NCBI RefSeq assembly: GCF_017591435.1
Contig: NC_059268.1
Location: forward strand, 13,460,184 to 13,524,183
From: Portunus trituberculatus
Taxonomy: Eukaryota > Arthropoda > Malacostraca > Decapoda > Portunidae
Reading direction: 5' to 3'
Length of the DNA: 64,000 nt
Below, one piece after another: positions 29,042 through 44,843 of the stretch. A program made the translations under genes and the position numbers. Within the stretch, counting starts at the first letter, position 1. Every line of letters begins with the position of its first letter. The notes under the pieces were generated by a model. The model was not told the origin of the DNA, made no database searches, and saw nothing but the letters and a program-made list of their open reading frames with translations.

Positions 29042-29530
29042 GAGTTAAGGCGGCCAGCCAGAACACAAAAAACGAGAGACTGGAAAGAAAAGCACGATTA
29101 CTTTCAACTCCTATAAAGATAATATAAAGAAAAAGATATCGCAGGCTAATAGTATACGGGAAATAACTTCACCATCATCTTTTGAAACAGCACAAGTGAT
29201 AGAACCAAACCTCATAGCACTTATCACCATTCAATATTCTCGCTAGACATGGATACATTTCCCAAAGAATCCGAAGAGGGAAACTAACACCCAGCCCACA
29301 TGATCTCAATAGCAGTCTTCCACGTAAACAATCCCAGGAACACATCATCGCTAAATCTCTCTACTCTCGATATCGTTACTGCCCCAAGTTTACGGAGTCC
29401 ATACACATTGTTATGGTCTGAGAGGATTTAAGACGCAGAGCTCCTTAATGTAAGTCCCCTAATGAAGATTGATACGAGGCTATTACACGAAAGTTGTGCG
29501 TTGATAGTGGTGAACAGAAAAAAAAAAGTG
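29042..29530. other. Unassigned sequence
   Basis: No signal recognised. Confidence 0.5.
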
Positions 29531-29660
29531 GGTAGTGGTTAATATAGGACGAGTGAGTGAGCGAGCGAGTGAGAGTGAGTGAGTGAGTGAGTGAAGGAGA
29601 GAAGAGTACGTTGCCGTGCGGAGACGTTTGATGGTGGTGGTGTGGTGGTGGTGGTGGTGG
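29531..29660. repeat. (GAGT)n patch and (GGT)n patch
   Basis: GAGT/GAGC tetramers at 29,547-29,594 and GGT triplets at 29,631-29,661. Confidence 0.9.
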
Positions 29661-29722
29661 GTGTTAAGTGGTGTGCTTGAGTGTGTTTTGAGTAGTAGGT
29701 ATTTGTTTGAATTATATACTTA

Positions 29723-29724
<2 letters not shown>

Positions 29725-29803
<79 letters not shown>
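29725..29803. repeat. (GT)n microsatellite
   Basis: About 39 pure GT units. Confidence 0.98.
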
Positions 29804-30890
<1,087 letters not shown>

Positions 30891-31140
30891 AAGAGGGGGG
30901 TGAGGATGAGGAGGAGAGTAAAACGTCTATCGTTCGCACATTCACCCTTTAATGCAGTGGCCGCCTCACAGAAAGTGCCTTTGTTCAGCGCGCATGACGA
31001 CCTCCCACCAGCCAGACAGACTCCCCGACGCCGCCATCTCAACACCAACAAGGATTACGCACGTGGCAAAACAAACTGACGGACCGATGTGTCATCATTC
31101 ATCTCAACCAACCCTCGCCCGCCGCTGCTGTCTCTTGCGG

Positions 31141-31209
31141 CCTCCTCCTCCTCCTCCTCCTCCTCCTCCTCCTCCTCCACCTCCTCCTCCTCCTCCTCCT
31201 CCTCCTCCT
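31141..31209. repeat. (CCT)n microsatellite
   Basis: About 22 CCT triplets with one CCA interruption. Poly-Pro and poly-Glu frames are artefacts. Confidence 0.97.
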
Positions 31210-31629
31210 TGCTATTTCCCCGCGTTTCCCCACACAAGCCTGGGAATGAATAGCTTGTTATTACCGCGAACGTGATTCATGACAGCGCATTTCAGCCGCA
31301 CGATGGTCGCTTCTTATAATCTGGTGTGTATAATTAAGCATAATAATTTGCTTGCTCACGTAGCGCTCCAGGCAGGTGGAAATGATATTCGCCAGCTGGA
31401 GCGGGTCTGAGTGAGTGTGTGCGGTGTGGGTTACTGGGCAGCGGCAGGCAAGCTGGGGCCGAGGTGGATCTTATTGCTTTTTTTTTTTTTTCTTTTTGCC
31501 GCGGTTGTATTTTTGGTTCGTGCACTTGATGGGCGTAAACACGGCAGGCAGTGAAGGCCGCCACCAGGCGCGGGGTGAAGTGAAAGACCCGATTTGTTGT
31601 GAAGTGTGTGTATGTGTGTGCATGTGTGT
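31210..31629. other. Unassigned sequence
   Basis: Moderately GC-rich, with a T run near 31,479-31,491 and a short GT run before the SINE. No gene recognised. Confidence 0.5.
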
Positions 31630-31906
31630 GTTTCACTGTTTGATCTGCTGCAGTCTCTGACGAGACAGCCAGACGTTACCCTACGGAACGAGCTCAGAGC
31701 TCATTGTTTCCGATCTTCGGATAGGCCCGAGACCAGGCACACACCACACACCGGGACAACAAGGTCACAACTCCTCGATTTACATCCCATACCTACTCAC
31801 TGCTAGGTGAACAGGGGCTACACGTGAAAGGAGACACACCCGGCCGGGGAATCGAACCCTGGTCCTCTGGCTTGTGAAGCCAGCACTCTAACAACTGAGC
31901 TACCGG

Positions 31907-31908
<2 letters not shown>
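31630..31908 (-). mobile_element. tRNA-headed SINE, type 1 head, copy B (minus)
   Basis: On the minus strand the head (31,908 down to 31,837) is GCCCGGTAGCTCAGTTG with a perfect anticodon stem CTGGC/GCCAG around loop TTCACAA (anticodon CAC), B-box GGGTTCGATTCCCC and an acceptor stem that closes with G-U wobble pairs. The body matches copy A, with landmarks ATGAGCTCTGAG and CTCGTCAGAGACTGCAGC in reverse. It has the best preserved head of the type 1 copies. GT arrays touch both edges. Confidence 0.9.
31837..31908 (-). other. tRNA-like Pol III promoter head of SINE copy B
   Basis: 72 nt able to form a full cloverleaf reading anticodon CAC (valine by the standard code). Because the same sequence is fused to a body in two places, I interpret it as the SINE internal promoter, not as a tRNA gene. 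Confidence 0.8.
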
Positions 31909-31967
<59 letters not shown>

Positions 31968-32009
31968 TGTGTGTGTGTCAGTGAGTGAGTGAGTGAGTGA
32001 GTGAGTGCG
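31909..32009. repeat. (GT)n(GTGA)n array
   Basis: About 33 GT units with an ATG interruption, then seven GTGA-type tetramers (31,978-32,007). Confidence 0.96.
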
Positions 32010-32035
32010 TGTGTTTACGTTTGCTTGTATGTACG

Positions 32036-32175
<140 letters not shown>

Positions 32176-32321
32176 AACTCTATTTTTGGACAGCTCATCG
32201 GGGCTCTTACTATTCAAGAGAAACAATTGATTAGATAAAATAGAAAAGACACAGGAAAAACTAAATAATGCTGAATTCGCTCATGCCGTCTGTAAGACAA
32301 AAAATGTACTCTCTGGCTACA

Positions 32322-32929
<608 letters not shown>

Positions 32930-33036
32930 AGACTCGCCCGGCCAGGGCCAATGGGCTGCCTCAGCACCAGCGTGGAGGGTGTTCACGGGCCGCGCCTTGA
33001 GTGGGATGCGAGGAGCGTCTCGCTGCCACCCTCAGC

Positions 33037-33080
33037 ATGCCGGCCAAGCTGGTGACCCTGGAGTTGGAGGCTCGTGACCG
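33037..33080 (+). CDS. Very tentative first coding exon in a GC-rich island
   Basis: A GC-rich stretch (about 32,930-33,200) stands out from AT-rich surroundings. ATG at 33,037 has A at -3 and opens a 15-codon frame, MPAKLVTLELEARDR, that reaches CCG|GTGAGC at 33,080/33,081, a plausible splice donor. No downstream exon with a matching phase was found. Another ATG at 32,951 opens MGCLSTSVEGVHG and runs to a TGA. I recognise no protein family. This may be chance in GC-rich DNA. Confidence 0.15.
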
Positions 33081-33373
33081 GTGAGCCAGAAGACGACATT
33101 AGGGAGCAGGCGCTGCCAACCTGCCCGGGGAGGAAATGGGAGCAGGAGGAGGAGGCCAAGAGGTGGCAGTTTAAGGCTTGCCTTGCCGACGCTGTCCTCT
33201 TGGTGCTGCTTAAGTACCGTATTAGCCCTCTAACTGCCTGTCATGTTCCTTTACTGTTAACATTTACAATTGCCTGTGCTTAGCTTGGCCCTATTTTGCC
33301 CATGTGTTATAATATTTAAGCCTCACGGCGAATACCTGCAGTGAGAGATGACGCTGCCATAGCTCTGTTGATA

Positions 33374-33375
<2 letters not shown>

Positions 33376-33422
<47 letters not shown>
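33376..33422. repeat. (GT)n microsatellite
   Basis: About 23 pure GT units. Confidence 0.98.
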
Positions 33423-33428
<6 letters not shown>

Positions 33429-34160
33429 AACGCATAAAATGAAAGACATCCTTATACATTTAGTGAAAAAATAATGTTGTATAGAAGCCTGTTTTTCAAC
33501 AGATATCAACCGACAGATATTGTCAGTATGCAGCACGTGAACTTCCACAGAATATGATGATTTATTTTCTAGGAGCAGCAGGCGACTATCAAGAATAGTA
33601 ATTTCCTTGTGTGTGGCGTGATGATTATCATCTGTGACCTTACTTCCTGTGCGATGAGCTCAATGGTCTCTTCTGATAAGAACAGCGTACTTATCTACCT
33701 AGTACATCATAACATGAAAGATTACCATAAACTCAGAGAAGTATGATTTCAAACCTATTTGTTTACATTTCTGTAACTCATCTTTTACGAGTAACAACCT
33801 TTTGTGGAAGCTATCAGTTTTCATGTGTCGTCTCGATTATAGTCGTAATTTAACACATTCTGCACTCATGACAACATAAAGCATAATGTCTGTTATCTTT
33901 GTGAACACTCATTTTGATAGTTCTTCGTCCTCAGCACTTTCAAACACTTGAAGGTGCCTCGAAGCTCTCTCCCACCGTGCCGTTCAATTCCCTGCCCCTC
34001 TGTGTGGTGACTTGCTGCTCGATAATGTCATTGCCAAGTCTCACAACGCGACAAATGTAATTGTTGTCTCACATTCCACGCCATAAAGGAGGCATTTACA
34101 CACTCCTAAGAATTTTTCCAATGAATTGAATAATATTAGTCATACCCTTCACGATACTGA

Positions 34161-34165
<5 letters not shown>
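33423..34165. other. Unassigned sequence
   Basis: No signal recognised. Confidence 0.5.

Positions 34166-34226
<61 letters not shown>
34166..34226. repeat. (CT)n microsatellite
   Basis: About 30 pure CT units. Confidence 0.98.
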
Positions 34227-34230
<4 letters not shown>

Positions 34231-34536
34231 TCATGTGCAAATATAATGGCTTTAATATTATTTGTCAGTTTTAGCGCATCAGCTACCGGACCTCGTGCTG
34301 TGAAAGGAATAGAAATCTGACGGATTCAGGCTGGCTGGCCGGGCGGGGGATAAGAGGCGGCCGCTGTGGTGCGAGTCCAGAAGTGATAGACAAAGGTCGT
34401 TCGTGGGGGAAATAAAGGCGCCGCCCGACGGCATTTCCGAGGACCGCACACTGGTTGACAACAGCCTTTGTTGTGTGTGGAAGGGAGAGAGAGGGAGGGA
34501 AAACGGCGTCCGCAAGGAATGAAAGGGGGAAAGTGG
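34227..34536. other. Unassigned sequence
   Basis: GC-rich with a purine-rich end. No element recognised. Confidence 0.5.
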
Positions 34537-34830
<294 letters not shown>

Positions 34831-34831
<1 letters not shown>

Positions 34832-35108
34832 TTTACCTCGGTCGTTTGCTGATCACCCAGGCAGTCTTCCTCATTACAGAGCGAGCTCAGAGCTCATAGA
34901 CCGATCTTCGGGTAGGACTGAGACCACAACACACTCCACACACCGGGAAAGCGAGGCCACAATCCCTCGAGTTACATCCCGTACCTATTTACTGCTAGGT
35001 GAACAGGGGCCACACATTAAGAGACTTGCCCATTTGCCTCGCCGCTTACCGGGATTCGAACCCGGCCCTCTCGATTGTGAGTCGAGCGTGCTAATTACTA
35101 CACTACGC

Positions 35109-35110
<2 letters not shown>
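34831..35110 (-). mobile_element. tRNA-headed SINE, type 2 head, copy C (minus)
   Basis: The body shares clear blocks with copies A and B: GAGCTCAGAGCTCAT, CCGATCTTCGG, ACACACCGGGA, TTACATCCCGTACCTA and ACTGCTAGGTGAACAGGGGC. The tRNA head (35,110 down to about 35,041) is unrelated in sequence to the type 1 head. It folds well, with perfect anticodon stem CTCGA/TCGAG, loop CTCACAA (anticodon CAC) and perfect T-arm CCGGG/CCCGG around TTCGAAT. The distal 50 bp differs from A and B. This is a second subfamily built on the same body. GT arrays abut the head and lie just beyond the other end. Confidence 0.88.
35041..35110 (-). other. tRNA-like Pol III promoter head of SINE copy C
   Basis: About 70 nt forming a convincing cloverleaf; the acceptor stem has one mismatch and the other arms are clean. 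Fused to the shared SINE body, so it is read as a promoter head and not a tRNA gene. Confidence 0.75.

Positions 35111-35170
<60 letters not shown>
35111..35170. repeat. (GT)n ending in (CG)n
   Basis: About 25 GT units followed by CGCGCGCGCA. The whole stretch alternates purine and pyrimidine. Confidence 0.96.
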
Positions 35171-36109
35171 TGATATTCTGTTTGTGTAATATTAAGAGAA
35201 GAGGAAAGCCGGATATACTGATCTTTGTTTCAACGTGAACAACACAACGCAAGTTGGAAGACTAATACTTCAAGCATTTAATCAAGTTTGGACCATTTAT
35301 ATGTGTTTGCTGTCAGTATAGATGAATATTAATAATGTGAGTTTTACAGCAACACGATCAACAGCAGCAGCACTGATCACCTTTATTACAAATAGTCAGT
35401 AGAATTGCCGCCATTACCCCTGCGTGCACTATTGTTACTGATGATGGTGTTTTACTGCCTGTGCCACTCCTATTAAGTGGTACTCTCATTACATTTACAA
35501 TTTCAGTAGAACTTACTAATACGAATTTCACTAGTGTCAGAACCATTACTACGACGACAGCTGCTCTACCTGTGGCTACTGAAACTAACATAACCCAGTG
35601 TAGCTTAACCTGATTAATTCAATTTTTCACGACAAGAAAGTAGAGGCGTGGCATAACACAGGAACGTCACGTGGAAATTCACCCTCTTTTGGCTTGCTTG
35701 GGTCTCCTTGTCCAGCTGCCGTGTTATCAGTTTTCCTTCCTGTGAAAATCCTCGCTTGCTTCTCTGTTTGTCAAGCCTCGCACTGCTTATCCAAAATTCA
35801 AAGCCGTGTCTTCGTACTTGTATTTTAATTTTCTTTGTTAAGTTTGGTAGTGTTTTGGCTTGACCATTTTTTTTTTCTTTTTTATCTTAAACCACCAATT
35901 TTTGTTTTCTGTCTTTCGGGTAGAAGTTGAGTCACGTACAGAGTTAACATCTGAATAGTTTTATTTTCAGAAGTTTCGCTTATTCGAAAACAAAAAGTGA
36001 AAAAGCTAAAGCGATTATCATTATGTAGGCATTAAAAAAAGGACTTATGATCGTGTTTACATAGAATAATTTGTCTGTGTATTTGTGTTGATATTGTATA
36101 CCCATAATT
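35171..36109. other. Unassigned sequence
   Basis: Degenerate CTA/ATT-like triplets at 35,345-35,590. No gene recognised. Confidence 0.45.
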
Positions 36110-38011
<1,902 letters not shown>

Positions 38012-38094
<83 letters not shown>

Positions 38095-38096
38095 CT
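38012..38096. repeat. (GT)n ending in (GC)n
   Basis: About 38 GT units followed by GCGCGCGC. Confidence 0.96.
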
Positions 38097-38164
38097 GCCT
38101 CACGCCTAAAACATTACCTGGTGAGCTTCGGTGATCAAAGGATTTTTGTGTTCGGTAAAATGCT

Positions 38165-38924
<760 letters not shown>

Positions 38925-39139
38925 TTAACCCCTTCAGTACCATGACGCATTTCCATATTCATTCTGCTTACTATTTGGTGATTTTATACAACTTCAGGAA
39001 CTTATGTCGGGAATTAGAGCAGTGAAGACTCTAGCCATTAATCTTCTGACCTCCATAGACCCCTTCCTAATGTCAAGAGAATCGTCTAATCACATCCAAA
39101 ACTCATGGTAAAAATGTGTCCCAATTCTGAACGAGTTAA
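38925..39139 (+). mobile_element. TTAA-ended MITE, copy 6 (full length)
   Basis: 215 bp with TTAA at both ends. The left end is TTAACCCCTTCAGTACCATG and the right end CTGAACGAGTTAA. All internal landmarks are present, including TCTGACCTCCATAGACC and TCGTCTAATCACATCC. Same length as copy 4, so about 215 bp is probably the intact size. Confidence 0.9.
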
Positions 39140-39198
39140 AGGTGCGGTAGAACTATTTTGTTTCAGTTTTTTTTTTTTATCTTAAATCTGTACACGTA

Positions 39199-39221
39199 TT
39201 ATTTATTTATTTATTTATTTT
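39199..39221. repeat. (TTTA)n patch
   Basis: About five TTTA tetramers. Confidence 0.9.
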
Positions 39222-39497
39222 TGTAGGTTTGAGTTCTCAGAGTTTTTTTCTATTTTGGTATGGGATTTTTTCTGGTGCTTATATATAAAGGGAATGTCAC
39301 ACAACAACGAATGCTCAATTCTGTCTTTACTTTATTTTCCTTTTTCATATTAGCCTTCGTTTCTTCTATCATGTGTTATTGAGCTTCGTTTCTCTTTCAA
39401 TATTTTTATTTGTTTTCCGTGTTAGAAGTGCAGCGAAGGAATCATTACTCATTTATAAACTGTAAATAAGTCTAACGTTTTTCCAAAGTTTTGCTGG

Positions 39498-39845
39498 AAC
39501 AAGTGAAGAAGTATAGTAAATTTAATGCACACGTCATTTATTCATACAGGTGAAACGACACAACGAGAAACACATTTTTCTTTCTTATCTCTGTTTTAAT
39601 TTGCCGCGCTCCTATTTTCTCAGCCATAAAGTGATAGAAAAATACTCATTATTTTGCTCATTTCTTCTTAACAAGTGAAAAAATATAGTGAATTAAAATT
39701 GCACACGTCGTTTATTCATACAGTGGAGACGACACAGCAACAAACACATTTTTTCTTTCTTATCTCTGTTTTAATTTGCTGCGATACCATTTCCATAGCC
39801 AGAAGTTATCAGTGATAGAAAAATACCCTTTATTTTATTCATTTC
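39498..39845 (+). repeat. 172-bp tandem duplication, two units
   Basis: AACAAGTGAA starts at 39,498 and 39,670. Both units share CACACGTC-TTTATTCATACAG and TTCTTTCTTATCTCTGTTTT and end with GTGATAGAAAAATAC. Scattered substitutions and small indels make it older than the 71-bp duplication at 13.1 kb. Confidence 0.88.
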
Positions 39846-40432
39846 TCCTTTAAAACTAACTAATTCTCCTTCATATGCCTTATTTTCAACATACCATTCC
39901 CCTTTTTTTTCCGTTGTACACACTAGATAATATCGTTTGGGTACACCTGATAGAATTCATTTGTTTTTTCTTTATTTCGTGTTGTATTTGGTGTTGCAGG
40001 CAAGAAATCCCTTATGCGATTCACCTGTGTGCCTGTGTGCCCCTGCCTGTGCTTACACCACGCGAGACTAGCAGCGGTGGCGGCGGCGGTGGTGGCGGTG
40101 ATTGAATGCCCTTCGCTCGTGACTGACGTTAAGGGGACGAAGGCTCGGCTCGTAATTTCATAACCATGGTGTGTGTCGTGTGGCGTCTATCACCAGGGCG
40201 TCCGCTCCCCACCACCGCCACGCCGTTCTTTGCGCGAGGGTCTTGTTTATGAAGCGATATCTCTCCTTGCGTTATGTGCGGAGTGACGTGTCGTGGCCAG
40301 CACTACGAGCAGCATGTCGCACGTTTCCCCAGGTAGATTTTCCCTACGAATATTGCACTCCCACAAGATTTCCCCCTCGTGAAAAATAAAGGTCCTTCAT
40401 AATACATGTGGTGAAGATTGTATAGACTTGCT
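39846..40432. other. Unassigned sequence with a GC-rich patch
   Basis: A GC-rich stretch at 40,010-40,330 includes a short GGC/GGT triplet run near 40,075-40,102. A possible splice acceptor (TTGGTGTTGCAG) at about 40,000 is followed by a frame that closes quickly, so no exon is called. Confidence 0.4.
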
Positions 40433-40752
40433 AAAGCTCAAGTTGATTTATCTGTTTATCTTTTTGCTTTCTTTACTTAGGTTAGGTTAGGTTTAAGTTT
40501 TCTTGGTAGAACACTCTTGGCTTACCTATTCAAAGACGTAAGAAAACAAGGATACAGCTAACGGCCAGTTGAGCACACAAGGCAGCTCCTGAAGTATAGT
40601 AAAGCTCGTTGATTTATCTGTTTATTTTTTTGCTTTCTCTACGTTTAAATTCTCTTAGTAGAACACGCTTGGCTTACCTATTTAAAGACAGGAACATAAG
40701 GAGACTGGGAACGGCCAGTTGACCAAACAAGGTAGCTCTTGAAGTATAGTCC
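40433..40752 (+). repeat. ~167-bp tandem duplication with TTAGG repeats in one unit
   Basis: Unit 1 starts AAAGCTCAAGTTGATTTATC at 40,433 and unit 2 AAAGCTCGTTGATTTATCTG at 40,601. Both carry AACACTCTTGGCTTACCTAT-like and ACGGCCAGTTGA words and end GAAGTATAGT. Unit 1 has about 14 bp more, ACTTAGGTTAGGTTAGG, where unit 2 has only ACG. Confidence 0.88.
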
Positions 40753-41579
40753 TTGTGTGGTGCTGAAGTTACGGTGCAGATTCAGCTCAATCACAGCACT
40801 ACTTAACAGACACACCTGAAATGATATATAAATGCGTGCACTTGTATATATATATAAAAAAATAGTTATTCCCTTCGTAGCCGACCACTTCGTTCACACA
40901 GGTAGAGGAGAGGGAAGGGATTTTCATCAAAGCAGACCAGTATCCCCCGACGCACACACAAAGAAGAGAAAGGAAAAGTGTGTAAGAAAAAAACGAAAAA
41001 GAGAGGAAAAAAAGGAATATCCCGGAGAAGAGCGACGCGCCCTCAATGTCTGGTCGTGACCGGGAGGAGAAAGATGGCTGCGAGTAATGGTGGCAATTCT
41101 GTGGCATTAAGGTGACGTTCCCTGCAAATCCTGACCTATGGAAGGTTACATCAATGTCCCGCCGCTTCGTCACGATGGATTGGGATCGGAGCAAACTTTC
41201 CCAGACCAGTTCCACCACCCAGCGGCGTCACCAGAGAGGGTTACACTTGTTCTTTGTCTTGTTTTCTTAATTTGGGATCTCTAAATATTATCTTTTGAAG
41301 GACACATAGTTTGAGTGTGGTGTTTGTATAACTTTCTTCTATTGGTGATGAATTTTGTTTTACTACCACTAGAATCTTGACAACACTGTCTCGAGTACTT
41401 AAATGCTTAGTGCTTTTATTTAGGTTGTCCCTCAAAGTCCACATTGGTGAATAATCCCGTTCATATGAGTGTTTCTCCCATTGATGGTGCAGAATTCTTG
41501 TCAGTGTCTCTCATTAGATATCATTAAAAGACTTAAATGCCTAAATAATCTTACGTGTAGATAAATATTTTCTCTCTCC
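40753..41579. other. Unassigned sequence
   Basis: No signal recognised. The 139-codon minus-strand frame at 40,799-41,218 has no domain. Confidence 0.45.
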
Positions 41580-41583
41580 AATT

Positions 41584-41584
41584 A

Positions 41585-41648
<64 letters not shown>

Positions 41649-41649
41649 C

Positions 41650-41700
<51 letters not shown>

Positions 41701-41714
41701 TGTAGTAGTAGTAA
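41584..41714. repeat. Compound (ATT)n(AGT)n microsatellite
   Basis: About 22 ATT triplets (41,584-41,648), then about 21 AGT triplets (41,650-41,713) with one TGT. Confidence 0.97.
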
Positions 41715-41934
41715 TCATATGAAATATCTATTGTTCAAAAGCACTCTTGGAAAAAAAAAAAAAGAAGCAGTAAAGACAGAATGAGGTGACGAGTTGTGGC
41801 GGGAGTTGTTGAGTGCCTGTGTGACGGGATGGGGGTGGGGGGGGTTAGTGTGAGGGACAGAGAGGGATGGGAGAGAGGTGAGGGAGGTGGAAAAAGGCAG
41901 ACCCGTTGTTGTCCCCATGAATGACTGTTTACGA

Positions 41935-42040
41935 GAGCGAGAGAGACAGGAAGAGGAGGACGAGGACGAGGAGGAGGAGGAGGAGGAGGAGGAGGAGGAG
42001 GAGGAGGAGGAGGAGGAGGAGGAGGAGGAGGAGGAGGAGG
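41935..42040. repeat. (GAG)n microsatellite
   Basis: Pure GAG from about 41,968, with GAC interruptions before. Poly-Glu and poly-Ser frames are artefacts. Confidence 0.97.
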
Positions 42041-44761
42041 GTGCAGATGATGGCATTAAAGGTGTGAGTGAAGGAGACATATTGGATGGCTAGGACTGGA
42101 TGAGGTAGCGGAGTCTGGGGGATAGAGTAGGAGTTTAGGATTTACAGAAGAGATCATGGACAGCTGTGTGTGGGTCAATGAATGAAGGTTTAAGCAAAGC
42201 ACTTGATATTTTATGCATTTCAAGGTGAAGGTCATATGCAAACGTGTGATTCGCCTCTTTGACCTTTTTTTTTTTGCGGGTAAGACTTTTTTCACGTAGA
42301 AAGGAAGCTGGCAAGGGCAACAAAAACTACAATAAAAATAGCCCACTGAGGTGCCGGGCCCATTCGAAGACAAAGACAGAGGATAAGTGTCTTCATATTA
42401 CGCGTTAAAAGTAAAATCATATGCAAACGTACGTGTATATTCTTAATGGTAATCAGGTGTCGTGATATCAACAGTGTAGTGTGTCTGGCGTGTTCTTGTG
42501 TCTGACGGCGGAGTGAGGGGACGCTGCCGCCGGTGGTCATATAGTGTTGGGGTCGCGGTGGCGGGATGGTTGGGATGCAGCAGTGTTACGCCGTGTCAGT
42601 AGTGGTAGTAAAGTCGAGAGATGGCCAGCAGCAAAGTGATGCGGGTCGTGACTGGGTGTGATGATGGTCGTGTGAAACAACAGGATGGCGGTGTGATGGC
42701 GGCGTGGTGGAGGTGGTGAGGCAAAGGGGTGATGGCTGTGGTCGGGGTGGCTCGTGGTATCACTGGGTTTATTGAACGCTTCCGTCAAATCTACAATGCA
42801 GATGATGCAAACGTTTAAAATCACACACGCCACTTCCAGTACATTTCGTGCCGGGGGTTTGGAAAGCATTTGCATTTGGTCCACTTTGACGTTTTGGATA
42901 ATATGACTCCGGCGATGGCGCGGCCCTCTGTTGTCAGCGGCATGGATCAAATTAGGGTTTTGAACGCATTCAAATGAGCGTGGGCGTCGCGCACACGCTC
43001 CCCTCCTCCCCTCCAGCGCAATGGAGAGAGTTGAAACAGGCTAGTTATCGCTCGTTCTCCTCGGCTGATGTATCGCTGCTATTTTTCCCTGAATTATTAC
43101 GTGACAAAAAACGGTTAATAGAGATGAATGGATATTGCACGGAGAGATAAAATCAAATGCAACGTTCCAGCAAGATTATTATTTCCCATCAAATATTTCA
43201 TTCCTCCACCGGGACTCACTTTTCCAAATATGGATAAGCGAGGTAATTAATCAGCAACATTATAATAAACATTATCGTGTATACACTTTATAAATCCCAA
43301 AAATGTATCTGCATAGAAAACGGTATTTTATATATTTTTTAGCACACATGAGTAAATGTTTTATAGTGGCACCGTACACACGCCAGTGAGTGACAGTGCC
43401 AGTACACACAACATGCAATCAAATATAAACTGTTTTCATACACATCCGTCACAGGCAGAGTGGGCCACCCCTCTCTCATCCCACTCAGTACCTGATATAT
43501 GAAAAATTATAATTTGGGCATTTTCCACATTATTCAAAGTCTGTTTAAGCGGATCCAGAAAGGCTTGTCATTGTATTTTTATGCGATGATGTAAGATGTA
43601 AAATGCACGTCATGATGCATTACAATATTATTGTGAATGTACAATACTGCAAATAATAATTGTTCCTTATTTTTATAGGAATTAATTGTAATAATGCCGT
43701 TGTCACTAGAGACTTTGTTTTACGATTTTGGTAATGGCAGCTGTGTTAGGCGCCGCCTCCCGCCACACGCTGAGCGCCATTAATTGATAGATTAGAATAC
43801 TTGATATGGGCACCCTTAAAATAAATCAAACTTAATTTTCCAAAAGTTATGTTGGCAAAAGATTATGGTGACAGATATAACTATCTCCCAAAACTTGTGA
43901 CAAAGACACTATCTAGCTCTTCCCCAGTTGCTAGATGGATATGAGGTTCGTGTTATGAGAGAGCAGACAGACAAAAATGTACATATCAAATGTTTCGATA
44001 CATTAACTGACACCACTTCTACTCTGTGCTTCATTTCCTGAGAAGGAAGTGATCATCGCAAGTGCAACAACCTTCTGGCGGTAAAAAGTGTAAACATTGT
44101 CAGACAGAATTCTTAGTTCAATAATTAAAGGAAGTGAAGCACAGCCTTTGAGTGAAAGCTACCTTTACGGATCCAAACCTTGGTCTCGGTAAACTAGCAG
44201 TATCTTCATCTATTCGTCCCTTACACTGGTAAACACTTGAACCCCTGCCCGTGAGTGCCTTTCAGCCTTCTGTGACTTGTATTGTCTTGAAGAAAGGAGC
44301 ATTAAGTAATTTTTTGAAGTAATTTTTTTATGTTTGTTTTTTCATTTTCTTTCTTGAGAGTAGCTAATGAATGGGTATTTCTTGTTTGTTTCCTTGCGGA
44401 AGTTTCCTTTGCAATGAAAAAAAAAGAATAATCGAGAGAGAAAGTTGACCCTATGAAGAACATAATTTAATTTAAGAAAACATTAAATACACTTGGCTTT
44501 GATTTTGACGCTATAACATTTAAGAACGAAAATATAGATGAATAAACTGCGGATACTTGAGAAGGAAAATCTGAAGAAAATGGATACAGACGGGATATGT
44601 GACTGGAAGAGCAGATACAAAATGGCACAAAAGGTTGCATGATTGGATCCACGCGAGACAATAGGGGAGTGGACTGAGAGATGGAATCGAAAACTTTGTA
44701 GGCAGAATTTGACAAATATTGGCACATTGTTGTCTCACGGAGAAGGCTGGGGGAGGCCTTT

Positions 44762-44765
<4 letters not shown>
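42041..44765. other. Unassigned sequence, longest array-free stretch
   Basis: About 2.7 kb almost free of microsatellites. The part at 42,480-43,020 is GC-rich with repeated GGTGG/GATGG words. The 137-codon minus-strand frame (42,537-42,950) is His/Pro/Thr-rich from that composition. The rest is AT-rich. No gene, RNA or element recognised. Confidence 0.5.

Positions 44766-44840
<75 letters not shown>
44766..44840. repeat. (GA)n microsatellite
   Basis: About 37 pure GA units. Confidence 0.98.

Positions 44841-44843
<3 letters not shown>

Noticed and set aside
31837..31908. Functional tRNA-Val(CAC) gene
   Set aside because: The cloverleaf is good, but the same head plus ~210 bp of body occurs at 27.6 kb, so it is a SINE promoter.
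32951..33055. Myristoylated protein start MGCLSTS
   Set aside because: The frame stops after about 34 codons and has no recognised family; a short GC-rich frame of this length is expected by chance.
39998..40105. Internal exon after a TTGGTGTTGCAG acceptor
   Set aside because: The downstream frame closes quickly, has no domain and has no clear donor.
40799..41218. 139-codon minus-strand frame
   Set aside because: No domain. The C-terminal part is hydrophobic only because of a T-rich stretch.
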